Below are positions 50,050 through 57,916 of a stretch of 64,000 nt of DNA, piece by piece. Below the pieces are notes generated by a model that ran no database searches, was not told the origin of the DNA, and saw nothing but the letters and a program-made list of their open reading frames with translations. Positions within the stretch are counted from its first letter, which is position 1. Each line of letters opens with the position of its first letter. The stretch is from Streptomyces sp. NBC_00078 (GTDB taxonomy: Bacteria; Actinomycetota; Actinomycetes; Streptomycetales; Streptomycetaceae). The stretch is taken from positions 310,001-374,000 of the forward strand of contig NZ_JAPELX010000001.1 in the NCBI RefSeq assembly GCF_026343335.1. The letters run 5' to 3'. A program made the position numbers and the translations under genes.

Positions 50050-50933
50050 CCGGCGCCCCGGAGACAGGCCAGGAGCCACGTACGACCGCAGCACAGCAAG
50101 CCCGTCAGGAGCCGCACATGACCACCGCCAACCAGCTCTCCACGCGGGGCCTCGATCTGCGCTACGGCGAACGGCTCGTCGTCGGCGGACTCGATCTGAC
50201 GCTCCCGGGGGGCGCCGTCACCGCGATCGTCGGACCCAACGCCTGCGGAAAGTCGACCCTGTTGCGCGGGCTGAGCCGGCTGCTCGCCCCGGCCGCCGGG
50301 ACCGTCACCCTGGACGGCGCGGACATCCACCGCATGTCCGCGCGGACGCTCGCCCGCCGGATGGGACTGCTCCCCCAGCAGCCGGTCACGCCCGAGGCGA
50401 TCACCGTCGAGGCGCTCGTACGCCTGGGCCGGTATCCGCACCAGCGACTGCTGAGCCCCTGGTCCGCTGCGGACCAGCGGGCGGTGGACGAGGCGCTGGA
50501 GCGCACCGGCACCACGTCCCTGCGCGACCAGAGCGTCGACCAGCTCTCCGGCGGCCAGCGCCAACGCGCCTGGATCGCACTGGCGTTGGCCCAGGACACC
50601 GAACTGCTCCTGCTCGACGAACCGACCACCTTCCTCGACCTGCGGCACCAGATCGACGTCCTCGACCTGGTCGCCGCCCTGCACGCCGAGGCGGGCCGCA
50701 CCGTGGTGATGGTGCTGCACGACCTCGGACAGGCCGCCCGCTACGCGGACCACATGGTGGTCCTCAACGACGGCCGCCTCGCCGCCGCAGGCGCCCCGGC
50801 TGACGTCCTGGACGCGGACCTGGTCAGGTCCGTGTTCGACGTGGACTGCCGGGTGATCCCCGACCCGGAGACCGGCACACCGCTGGTCGTACCGAAGAGC
50901 AGCGCGGTGCGGCACCCCGCCGTGTCCGCCTGA
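50046..50933 (+). CDS. Siderophore ABC transporter ATPase
   Basis: 295 residues from ATG at 50046, overlapping the permease stop by 4 bp; an internal ATG at 50118 would remove a Gln-rich 24-residue lead. Walker A is VGPNACGKSTLL, the signature QLSGGQRQRAWIALALAQ, Walker B LLLLDEPTTFLDLRHQ and the H-loop VMVLHDLGQAARYAD. This is the FecE/FhuC class. It powers the two permeases encoded directly upstream. The binding protein follows 33 bp downstream. Confidence 0.94.
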   Translation: MTGAPETGQEPRTTAAQQARQEPHMTTANQLSTRGLDLRYGERLVVGGLDLTLPGGAVTAIVGPNACGKSTLLRGLSRLLAPAAGTVTLDGADIHRMSARTLARRMGLLPQQPVTPEAITVEALVRLGRYPHQRLLSPWSAADQRAVDEALERTGTTSLRDQSVDQLSGGQRQRAWIALALAQDTELLLLDEPTTFLDLRHQIDVLDLVAALHAEAGRTVVMVLHDLGQAARYADHMVVLNDGRLAAAGAPADVLDADLVRSVFDVDCRVIPDPETGTPLVVPKSSAVRHPAVSA

Positions 50934-50966
50934 CCCGTAAGCACCTACCAGAAAGACCGGCCCCCC

Positions 50967-51986
50967 ATGTTCCAGCGCTCTCCCCTGCACGGAATCGGCA
51001 GACTCCTCGCCGTGCTGCTCTCCGTCGTGCTCGGTACGGCCGTACTGGCCGCCTGCGGCAGCGAGAAGACCGACGGTGGCGGCTCCGCCAAGTCCTCCGG
51101 CTCGGCGTCGGCCGGCTTCCCGCGCACCCTCAAGACCGTGATGGGCAACGTCGAGATCCCGTCCAAGCCGAAGCGGGTCGTGGTCCTCGACACCGGTGAA
51201 CTGGACGACGTCACCCTGCTCGGCATCGACCCGGTCGGCGCGGTCGCCCCGCACTTCAAGACCGAGGGCGGCTTCCCGACGTACCTCAAGGGCGAGTTGA
51301 GCGGCACCGCCGACGTCGGACCGCTCCTGGAGCCCAACCTGGAGAAGATCGCCTCCCTCAAGCCCGATCTGATCCTGTCGTCGAAGGTCCGGCACGAGAA
51401 GATCTACGACAAGCTCAGCGCGATCGCCCCGACCGTCTTCACCCAGACCACCGGCGGGGTCTGGAAGCAGAACCTGAAGGTGCACGCCGAGGCGCTGGGC
51501 CTGGAGAAGGAGGCCGCGGCGAAGGTCGAGGAGTACGAGACGCGGGCCAAGGCGCTGGGTGAGGCCATCCGGAAGAAGGACGGCGGCACGATGCCGACCG
51601 CGTCCGTGGTCCGCTTCATCGCCGGTCCGACGCGCCTCTACCAGTCCAACTCCTACAGCGGTGTCGTCCTGAACGACATCGGCCTCAAGCGGCCCAAGTC
51701 GCAGGTGTCGAACGACCCCGACGTCACCATGAAGGACGTCAGCCCCGAGGAGATCGACCGGGCCGACGCCGATCTGATCTTCGTCACCTCCGCCGACGCA
51801 GACGACAAGACTCAGAAGAGCCAGGTCACCTCCAACCCGGTCTGGAAGGCCCTCCCGGCCGTCAGGGACGGCAGCGTCCACGAGGTCCCGGACGAGACCT
51901 GGATGTCCGGCATCGGCGTCCAGGCCGCCGAACAGGTGCTCAAGGACGTGGCGAAAGCCACCGGCGTGGACCTCCCGAAGAAGTAA
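50967..51986 (+). CDS. Ferric-siderophore-binding lipoprotein
   Basis: 339 residues from ATG at 50967. The signal peptide has a long hydrophobic run and lipobox VLAAC, giving a membrane-anchored lipoprotein. The class III (FhuD/BtuF) binding fold shows KRVVVLDTGELDDVTLLGIDPVGAVAPH, NLEKIASLKPDLILSSKVRHEKIYDKLSAIAPTVF and a long connecting helix (NLKVHAEALGLEKEAAAKVEEYETRAKALGEAIRKK). It delivers a ferric siderophore to the FecCD permeases. A strong hairpin follows, so it is probably made in excess over the downstream biosynthetic enzymes. Confidence 0.93.
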   Translation: MFQRSPLHGIGRLLAVLLSVVLGTAVLAACGSEKTDGGGSAKSSGSASAGFPRTLKTVMGNVEIPSKPKRVVVLDTGELDDVTLLGIDPVGAVAPHFKTEGGFPTYLKGELSGTADVGPLLEPNLEKIASLKPDLILSSKVRHEKIYDKLSAIAPTVFTQTTGGVWKQNLKVHAEALGLEKEAAAKVEEYETRAKALGEAIRKKDGGTMPTASVVRFIAGPTRLYQSNSYSGVVLNDIGLKRPKSQVSNDPDVTMKDVSPEEIDRADADLIFVTSADADDKTQKSQVTSNPVWKALPAVRDGSVHEVPDETWMSGIGVQAAEQVLKDVAKATGVDLPKK

Positions 51987-51998
51987 CTCCCGTTCCCC

Positions 51999-52033
51999 GG
52001 GGGCGGACCGCGCCGTCTGCCCGGTCCGCCCCC
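51999..52033 (+). terminator. Hairpin between transport and biosynthesis genes
   Basis: GGGGGCGGACCG (51999-52010) and CGGTCCGCCCCC (52022-52033) are exact complements around an 11-base loop. It sits between the binding-protein stop and the ATP-grasp start, on the same strand. It probably partly ends transcription or protects upstream mRNA, separating uptake and biosynthesis levels. Confidence 0.75.
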
Positions 52034-52069
52034 AACCCCCCACCTGCCAAAGGGAGTTGCCTGCACACC

Positions 52070-53245
52070 GTGCGCATCTACCTGCTTGCCCTCAATCCGA
52101 CCGACTCCGTCTCCGAGGGCTTCCTGCCCGCCGCCGCCCGGCTGGGCCTGGATGTCACCGTCCTCACCGACCAGCCCGCCGCCCATCGCCGTACCCACCC
52201 GGACATCGAGGTCCTGGAGTGCGACGTCCGCGACCACCGGGCGGTCGTCACCCGGATCTCCACGCACCACCGCCCCGACGCCGTCTTCACCAACAGCGAC
52301 CACCTCCAGACCCAGGCAGCCCTGGCCGCCGCCTACTTCGGGCTCCCCGGCAAGGACTGGCGGGCCACGCTGCGCACCAAGGACAAGGCGGAGATGCGGC
52401 GCCGGCTCGCCGCCGCCGGTGTGGACACCGTGTGGTCGGCCGAGGTCACGGAGCCCGTGGCGCCCGCGGGCGCACCGTACCCGTGTGTCCTCAAGCCGCG
52501 CGAGGGCGTGGCCAGCGAGGACGTCGTCCTGGTCGACGATCCGGAACAACTCGTCACTCAGGCCAAGGAGATCCTGGGCCGTCGGCCCGGTGCCGTCCTG
52601 GTCGTCGAGGAGTACCTCCCCGGCGAGCTGTACACCCTGGAGACGCTGGGCGACGGGCAGGTCCGCCATGTGCTGGGCGGCTTCCACACCGAGTTGTCGG
52701 ACCCGCCGTACTTCATCGAGGAACGCCTCACCTTCGTCCCGGCCCACCCGGAGCCCGTCGTGGCCCAGGTGCTCGCCCAGCTGGACGCGCTGGGCGTCGG
52801 GTTCGGCGCCTGTCACACCGAGTTCGTGGTGCATGAGGGACGCGCCAGGATCATCGAGGTCAACTACCGTGCCATCGGCGACCAGTGCGATCTGCTGCTC
52901 GCCCGGCTGCTGGAGATACCGCTCTTCGAGCTCGTGCTGCGCACCCACCTGGGCGAGCAGCTCCCCGCCGACCTGGGAGCCCGCCGCGACGGCGCCGCGC
53001 GTCTGGAGTACCCGTGCGCCGACCGCGCCGGCGCTCTTGTCCAAGCCCCCGCCGCCGGTGAACTGACCGTCGACGGCGTTCATCTGACGTACCGTCCGCT
53101 GCGCGCGGTGGGCGAGCGACACGAGCTTTACCGCACCAACCGCGACTACCTGGGCGTGCTGCGGGCCGTCGGCACCGACCAGCGGACGGTGGACAGGGTG
53201 TCGGCGGAATTCCTGGCCGCCCGGAGCTGGGAGATCCAGTCGTGA
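52070..53245 (+). CDS. ATP-grasp ligase of the NIS siderophore locus
   Basis: 391 residues from GTG at 52070, with AAGGGAG upstream. After an N-terminal alpha/beta part (MRIYLLALNPTDSVSEGFLPAAARLG), the ATP-grasp core shows TKDKAEMRRRLAAAGVDT, YPCVLKPREGVASEDVVLV (ATP Lys), VVEEYLPGELYTLETL and GACHTEFVVHEGRARIIEVNYRAIGDQ (metal-binding Glu and Asn). Enzymes of this type form amide or ester bonds through acylphosphates. It overlaps the first synthetase gene by 4 bp, so it should work in the same pathway, perhaps adding an amino acid or hydroxy acid. Typical NIS clusters lack such a gene, and its substrate is unknown. Confidence 0.85.
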   Translation: MRIYLLALNPTDSVSEGFLPAAARLGLDVTVLTDQPAAHRRTHPDIEVLECDVRDHRAVVTRISTHHRPDAVFTNSDHLQTQAALAAAYFGLPGKDWRATLRTKDKAEMRRRLAAAGVDTVWSAEVTEPVAPAGAPYPCVLKPREGVASEDVVLVDDPEQLVTQAKEILGRRPGAVLVVEEYLPGELYTLETLGDGQVRHVLGGFHTELSDPPYFIEERLTFVPAHPEPVVAQVLAQLDALGVGFGACHTEFVVHEGRARIIEVNYRAIGDQCDLLLARLLEIPLFELVLRTHLGEQLPADLGARRDGAARLEYPCADRAGALVQAPAAGELTVDGVHLTYRPLRAVGERHELYRTNRDYLGVLRAVGTDQRTVDRVSAEFLAARSWEIQS

Positions 53246-54945
53246 GCGCGCCGACCGCGACGGACACCTGCGAGACGCAGCTGCTCACCCGCGTTCTCGG
53301 CGCCCTCCTGCGCGAGGACGTGGTCGGGCTGCGCAGCCGCAGCGCCCTCGTGCACCGGCCGGACGGCGACTGGCTGCGGCTGCCGGCCGCCGGTGACGCC
53401 CTGCTGCTGCCGGTCGCCGGGGACGGCTACCAGGGCGAGTACCGGGCCCGGTTGCCCCTGCTGGCACGCGAGTCGGACGCCTCCGAGCTGACCTCCCACG
53501 AGGCCGTGCTCGGCGCGCTGCGCGATCTCGCCGAGCCCGAGGACCGCGACGGCTTCGACGCGTTCGCCGAGGAGTGCCGTCAGACACTGGACACGATGCG
53601 GCTGCACGCCCGCACGCGGGACGGCGTCATGCGGCGGCTGACCGACCGGCACGGGCACGATCCGGCCGGGTGGCCGGACCTCGCGTACGACACTCTCGCC
53701 GCCCGCCTCGACCATCCCGTCTACCCGACGGCACGCGGCCGCTCGGGGCTCACCGAGGCTCAACTGCAGGCGTACGCACCGGAGTTCCACCCCCGTTTCA
53801 CGCTGCGCTGGCTCGCCGTGCCGCGTGCCGCGGTGACTGTGACCGGCCCGCTCCCCGAGCTGTGGCCCACGCCCGCGCTGCTCGGACTGCCCGAGGTCGA
53901 GCACACCCATATGGCGTTGCCCGTCCACCCGTTGACCGTGGGAGCGCCGCTGGACGAGGCCCTGCGGACCACGGGCCTCGCGGGCAGCGCGCTGCTCGCC
54001 GAGCGCGCCCACCTCGAAGTCGTGCCCACGCTGTCGATGCGCACCGTGGCGGTGGCCGCGGATCCTTCGCTGCACCTCAAACTCCCCCTGGCCACCGCCA
54101 CGTTGGGTCTGCGCAACAAGCGCTCCATCAAGCCCGGCACCCTCGTCGACGGCGCGGCGGGGCAGCGGCTGCTGGAGGCGGTGATCGCGCGCGAGCCCCG
54201 CTTCCGGGACACGATCCTGCACGCCGACGAGACCACGTACGCGCATGCCGGGCACGAGCTGCTGGCCGTCCTGTGCCGCCGTCACCCGGCCGCACTCCGG
54301 GACTCCGTCGTCGTCCCGCTGGCCGCGCTTCTCGCCGAGGCGCCGGGCGGGCGCCTGGTCCTCGACCTGCTGGCCGACCGCTTCCACGGCGGCGATCCAC
54401 TGGCCCTGCTGGACGCCTTCCTGACGCTGCTGTTCGACTGGCAGACGACTCTGTTCGGCTACGGCATCGCGCTTGAGTCGCATCAGCAGAACGTCTCACT
54501 GGTGCTGGGGCAGGGCACCCTGCGGTTGCTGTTCAAGGACAACGACGGGCCCCGCGTCAACCCCTCACGGCTGGCCGCCAAGCTGCCCGGGCCGTGGGGT
54601 TTCGACGATCCTCGCACGTTCAGCGCCGGGGACGGACCGGTCGCGGACCTGTTCACCACCATCACGGTCCATCTGTGCGCGGGGGCCTACGCGTTCGGCC
54701 TCGCCCGGCACCGGGACGAGCTGTTGGGTCTCGTACGCGACCGGCTCTCCCGGGCCGTCGGCCGGCTGGGCGGTGACGCGGGAGCGGTCCTGCGCGAGCG
54801 TGTCCTCGATGCACCACGGTTGCCGGTCAAGGCGATGGTCACGGCCGGAACGCTGCTCTCCAAGGAGCGTTCGGGCGCCACGGACGTCAACAAGCACTAC
54901 ACGACCGGCCCCAACTACCTGCTGCCCACCGGGGGCACGGCATGA
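53242..54945 (+). CDS. IucA/IucC-family siderophore synthetase, first copy
   Basis: 567 residues from GTG at 53242, overlapping the ATP-grasp stop by 4 bp. NIS synthetase landmarks: MALPVHPLTVGAPLDEAL (the HPxxx nucleotide-binding region), PTLSMRTVAVAADPSLHLKLPLATATLGLRNKRSIKP, LESHQQNVSLVLGQG (catalytic HxxN) and LLFKDNDGPRVNPS. The end includes the FhuF-like C-terminal transporter-type helix region. The family condenses citrate or another carboxylate with an amine or alcohol using ATP. The sequence differs clearly from the second copy, so each probably makes a different bond. Subtype A, B or C was not assigned. Confidence 0.92.
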   Translation: MSAPTATDTCETQLLTRVLGALLREDVVGLRSRSALVHRPDGDWLRLPAAGDALLLPVAGDGYQGEYRARLPLLARESDASELTSHEAVLGALRDLAEPEDRDGFDAFAEECRQTLDTMRLHARTRDGVMRRLTDRHGHDPAGWPDLAYDTLAARLDHPVYPTARGRSGLTEAQLQAYAPEFHPRFTLRWLAVPRAAVTVTGPLPELWPTPALLGLPEVEHTHMALPVHPLTVGAPLDEALRTTGLAGSALLAERAHLEVVPTLSMRTVAVAADPSLHLKLPLATATLGLRNKRSIKPGTLVDGAAGQRLLEAVIAREPRFRDTILHADETTYAHAGHELLAVLCRRHPAALRDSVVVPLAALLAEAPGGRLVLDLLADRFHGGDPLALLDAFLTLLFDWQTTLFGYGIALESHQQNVSLVLGQGTLRLLFKDNDGPRVNPSRLAAKLPGPWGFDDPRTFSAGDGPVADLFTTITVHLCAGAYAFGLARHRDELLGLVRDRLSRAVGRLGGDAGAVLRERVLDAPRLPVKAMVTAGTLLSKERSGATDVNKHYTTGPNYLLPTGGTA

Positions 54946-56153
54946 GCGCCGAAGTCCTGCGGATGCCGGACCGGGCGTTCAGCCGGGCGCATGTGCACGC
55001 GGTGGCCGGTTGCTACTTCGTGGCGTCCTTCGCGGCGCTCGGGCTGCCGCCGTATCTCACCGAGATCCTGCCGGAGCTGGGCGACCCGGGAGCCCGCTGG
55101 GCGGGGGTGCTGTACGTCGTGCCGACCGTGTTCGGTGCGCTCGGCGCCCCGCTGTGGGGACGGCTCGCCGACCGTCACGGCCGAAAGCGGCTGCTGCTGC
55201 GCGCCCAGTTGGGGCTCGCCGTGGCCTTTCTGCTCGCGGGCTGGGCGGACTCCCTGGCCACGTTCACCGTGGCACTCGTCCTGCAGGGCATCCTGGGCGG
55301 CACCTTCGCCGCGTCCAACGGGTACCTGGGCGCCGCCCTGGAGGGGCCCGCCCTGTCCAGGGCGCTCACCCTGATGCAGGGCAGCGCCCGAGCCGCGCTG
55401 GTCGTGGCGCCGATCGTGATCGGTTCACTGTCGGGCTGGCTGTCGCCTCACCGCCAGTACGCCCTGCTCGCGGTACTGCCGCTGACGGCCGCCCTGTTGC
55501 TGGCGGCCCTGCCCGAACCGGAGCGTGCCGCACCGGAGTCGGAGCGAGTCGTCGAGACCACCTGCGCCGGCGAGACGCCGGTGATCTCCCTCAGGGCCCT
55601 GTACGCCCTGGAGTTCGCCTTCGTCTTCTCCACCGTCATCTCCTTCCCCTATCTGATCGCGCTGGTCGACGACCGTCTCCCGGGCACCTCCCCGACCCTC
55701 TCCGGCGTGCTGTTCGCCCTGCCACACCTGTGCTATCTGGTGTCGGCGCTGCCCGTGCACTCCGCGTTCCGCGACCGGCCCCGGGCCGGGATCGCGCTCG
55801 GGTTCACCTGCATCGCGCTCGGTCTCGCGGGGCACGGGCTCGCCGGTTCCCTGGCGACGCTGGTCGCCGTCCGGCTGCTGCTGGGCGCGGGCCTCACCCT
55901 CGGCCTGGTGTGTCTGTCGGTCCTGGCCGCCGACTGCGCCAAAGGACGCTCACCGGGCGGGATGTTCGGCTCACTGGAGTTCTTCTCCAAGGCCGGCGCG
56001 GTCGCCGCCGGCCTGGCCGCCGCGGCGGGCAGCGCCCGCTTCGGCCCGGCCGCACCCGTACTGACGGGCAGCGCGGCCGCCGCCGTCACCGTCGTCGCCA
56101 CCGTGATGACCTCGTCCTTCCCCCCGCTGAACCGCACTCGCAGGAGCCGCTGA
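54942..56153 (+). CDS. MFS transporter, probable siderophore exporter
   Basis: 403 residues from ATG at 54942, overlapping the synthetase stop by 4 bp. Twelve membrane segments are apparent. Motif A is WGRLADRHGRKRLLLRAQLG between helices 2 and 3. The placement between two NIS synthetase genes matches the exporter genes of staphyloferrin-type clusters, and the protein should pump the newly made siderophore out. Its stop overlaps the next synthetase start as TGATG. Confidence 0.88.
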   Translation: MSAEVLRMPDRAFSRAHVHAVAGCYFVASFAALGLPPYLTEILPELGDPGARWAGVLYVVPTVFGALGAPLWGRLADRHGRKRLLLRAQLGLAVAFLLAGWADSLATFTVALVLQGILGGTFAASNGYLGAALEGPALSRALTLMQGSARAALVVAPIVIGSLSGWLSPHRQYALLAVLPLTAALLLAALPEPERAAPESERVVETTCAGETPVISLRALYALEFAFVFSTVISFPYLIALVDDRLPGTSPTLSGVLFALPHLCYLVSALPVHSAFRDRPRAGIALGFTCIALGLAGHGLAGSLATLVAVRLLLGAGLTLGLVCLSVLAADCAKGRSPGGMFGSLEFFSKAGAVAAGLAAAAGSARFGPAAPVLTGSAAAAVTVVATVMTSSFPPLNRTRRSR

Positions 56154-57916
56154 TGCCCTCGCTGAGCCTCCCCCGGACCTCGTCCGGGGGGACCCCCGTC
56201 TCGCTTCGCCCGCCCGGCAGCGGGGCCGTACTCCCTTCCGCCGACGACGCCGTGGCCCACACGCTCCTCAACTGCCTGCTGCGCGAGGTCTCCGGACCCG
56301 AGCACCAGTCGGTCGTCGCCGATGGGCACCTCCTGCTGCGACTGCCGCGCCGCGGAGTGCTGCTGCGCATCGCCCTGCGCCGCACCTCGCTGCTCGGCGC
56401 ACACCGGTTCACCGGCCCCGTGAGCGAACAGGGCGACGGCGGTTGGTCGGAGGTGGACTGGCGGCGCCTGGCCGAGTACACGCACGACGAGCTGTCGCTG
56501 CGCACGGGCGTGCGCAACGAGGAGTTCCTCGACCAGATCGCCTCCAGCCACGGCGCCGTCTCCACGTCGCTCGCCGCCCCGCGCTCCGCCCGCCTCCCGG
56601 AGGACCGTCTCTCGGCCTACCTGTCCTCCGAGCAGTCGCTGCTTTTCGGGCACCGCTTCCACCCGACGCCCAAGGCCCGCACCGGCGACCCGGGCGCCTG
56701 GGCCGCGTACGCGCCGGAGGTCGGCGCCTCCTTCCCGCTACGGCACCTCGCCGTCCGCGCCCACCTGATCGCCGAGGAGTTCGCGGACCCGTCGGCGACG
56801 GCCCTGCTGGACGGGCTGCGCACGGACGTGCCGCAGGGATACCGGCTGCTGCCCGCCCACCCCTGGCAGTACGAGACGCTCCGGGCGCATCCGGCTCTGG
56901 GCGCCGCGCTCGACCGCGGCGACATCCTCGACCTCGGCCCGGGCGGACGCCCCTTCGCCGCCACCGCGTCGGTGCGGACCCTGTACGACGGGGAGACCTT
57001 CCTCAAGTTCAGCCTGAACGTCCGGATCACCAACTGCCTGCGCAAGAACAGCAGTTACGAGCTGGCCGGGGCCGTGGCACTCACCGGCGTACTGGGTCCG
57101 GCACTCGCCGACCTGGCCGACCGTTTCCCCGGCAGCGCCGTGCTACGCGAGCCGGCCTACCGCACGCTCGCCCTGCCCGGCCCGGACGGCTCCGCCGACC
57201 GCGAGCTGTTCGAGGGCTTCGGCGTCATCGTCCGCGAGGGCCTGCCGCGCCGTCTCGCGCCGGGCACGGTCCCCCTGCTCGCGGCGGCCGTCGCCGACGA
57301 GTACCCGACCGGTCCCGCACACATCTCCCGCCTGCTCGACGGGGCGGACGTACGGACGACCCTCGCCTGGTGGTCGGCCTACCTCGACCTGCTCGTCCCT
57401 CCCGTCCTGGCCGCCTACTTCGACCACGGCCTGGTCTTCGAGCCCCATCTGCAGAACGTCCTGATCTGTGTCGGCGCCGACGGGATGCCCGCCCAGGTCC
57501 TCTTCCGGGACCTGGAGGGCACCAAGCTGGTCCCCGAACACCACGCCGACACCCTGGCCGCGCTGCCGCCCGAGGTCGCAGGCCCGATGACGTACGACGC
57601 GCAGCGCGGCTGGGACCGGGTCGTGTACTGCCTGCTCGTCAACCACGTCGCCGAGCTGCTCGCCGCCCTCGCCGACCTGCACCCGCAGGCGGAGGCGGCC
57701 CTGTGGGCCCGGGTGCGAGCCACGCTCCAGACGTACTCCGACCGCTACGGCTGCCCGCCCCGCCTCGCCGCCCTGCTCGCCGGGGTGCCCCTGCCCGCCA
57801 AGACCAACCTGCTCACCCGCTGGGAACGCAAGGCGGACCGGGACGCCGGCTACGTGCGGCTGCCCTCCCCGCTCGCCGAGGACGTCCTGCGCGACACGAC
57901 CGGGAGCACCCGATGA
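56153..57916 (+). CDS. IucA/IucC-family siderophore synthetase, second copy
   Basis: 587 residues from ATG at 56153 (TGATG with the MFS stop). The first 20 residues are coded across a GC hairpin element (56170-56190), so the native start may have been altered. Landmarks: RLLPAHPWQYETLRAHP, ATASVRTLYDGETFLKFSLNVRITNCLRKNSSYE, FEPHLQNVLICVG (catalytic HxxN) and VLFRDLEGTKLVPEHH. It is the better match of the two to the classic IucA/IucC pattern. It should make the second amide or ester bond of the siderophore. The stop overlaps the PLP enzyme start by 4 bp. Confidence 0.92.
   Translation: MPSLSLPRTSSGGTPVSLRPPGSGAVLPSADDAVAHTLLNCLLREVSGPEHQSVVADGHLLLRLPRRGVLLRIALRRTSLLGAHRFTGPVSEQGDGGWSEVDWRRLAEYTHDELSLRTGVRNEEFLDQIASSHGAVSTSLAAPRSARLPEDRLSAYLSSEQSLLFGHRFHPTPKARTGDPGAWAAYAPEVGASFPLRHLAVRAHLIAEEFADPSATALLDGLRTDVPQGYRLLPAHPWQYETLRAHPALGAALDRGDILDLGPGGRPFAATASVRTLYDGETFLKFSLNVRITNCLRKNSSYELAGAVALTGVLGPALADLADRFPGSAVLREPAYRTLALPGPDGSADRELFEGFGVIVREGLPRRLAPGTVPLLAAAVADEYPTGPAHISRLLDGADVRTTLAWWSAYLDLLVPPVLAAYFDHGLVFEPHLQNVLICVGADGMPAQVLFRDLEGTKLVPEHHADTLAALPPEVAGPMTYDAQRGWDRVVYCLLVNHVAELLAALADLHPQAEAALWARVRATLQTYSDRYGCPPRLAALLAGVPLPAKTNLLTRWERKADRDAGYVRLPSPLAEDVLRDTTGSTR
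56170..56190. repeat. Streptomyces-type intergenic hairpin inside a gene start
   Basis: CCCCCGGAC-CTC-GTCCGGGGG is a perfect 9-bp stem with a 3-base loop, followed by GACCCCCGTC. Very similar CCCCCGGACnnCGTCCGGGGG elements recur between genes in Streptomyces genomes. Here it falls 17 bp after the start codon of the second synthetase gene and is translated. Confidence 0.7.

Noticed and set aside
53574..54476. A long alternative frame inside the first NIS synthetase gene
   Set aside because: Arg/Pro-rich shadow of a clear IucA/IucC gene; no independent start or motif.
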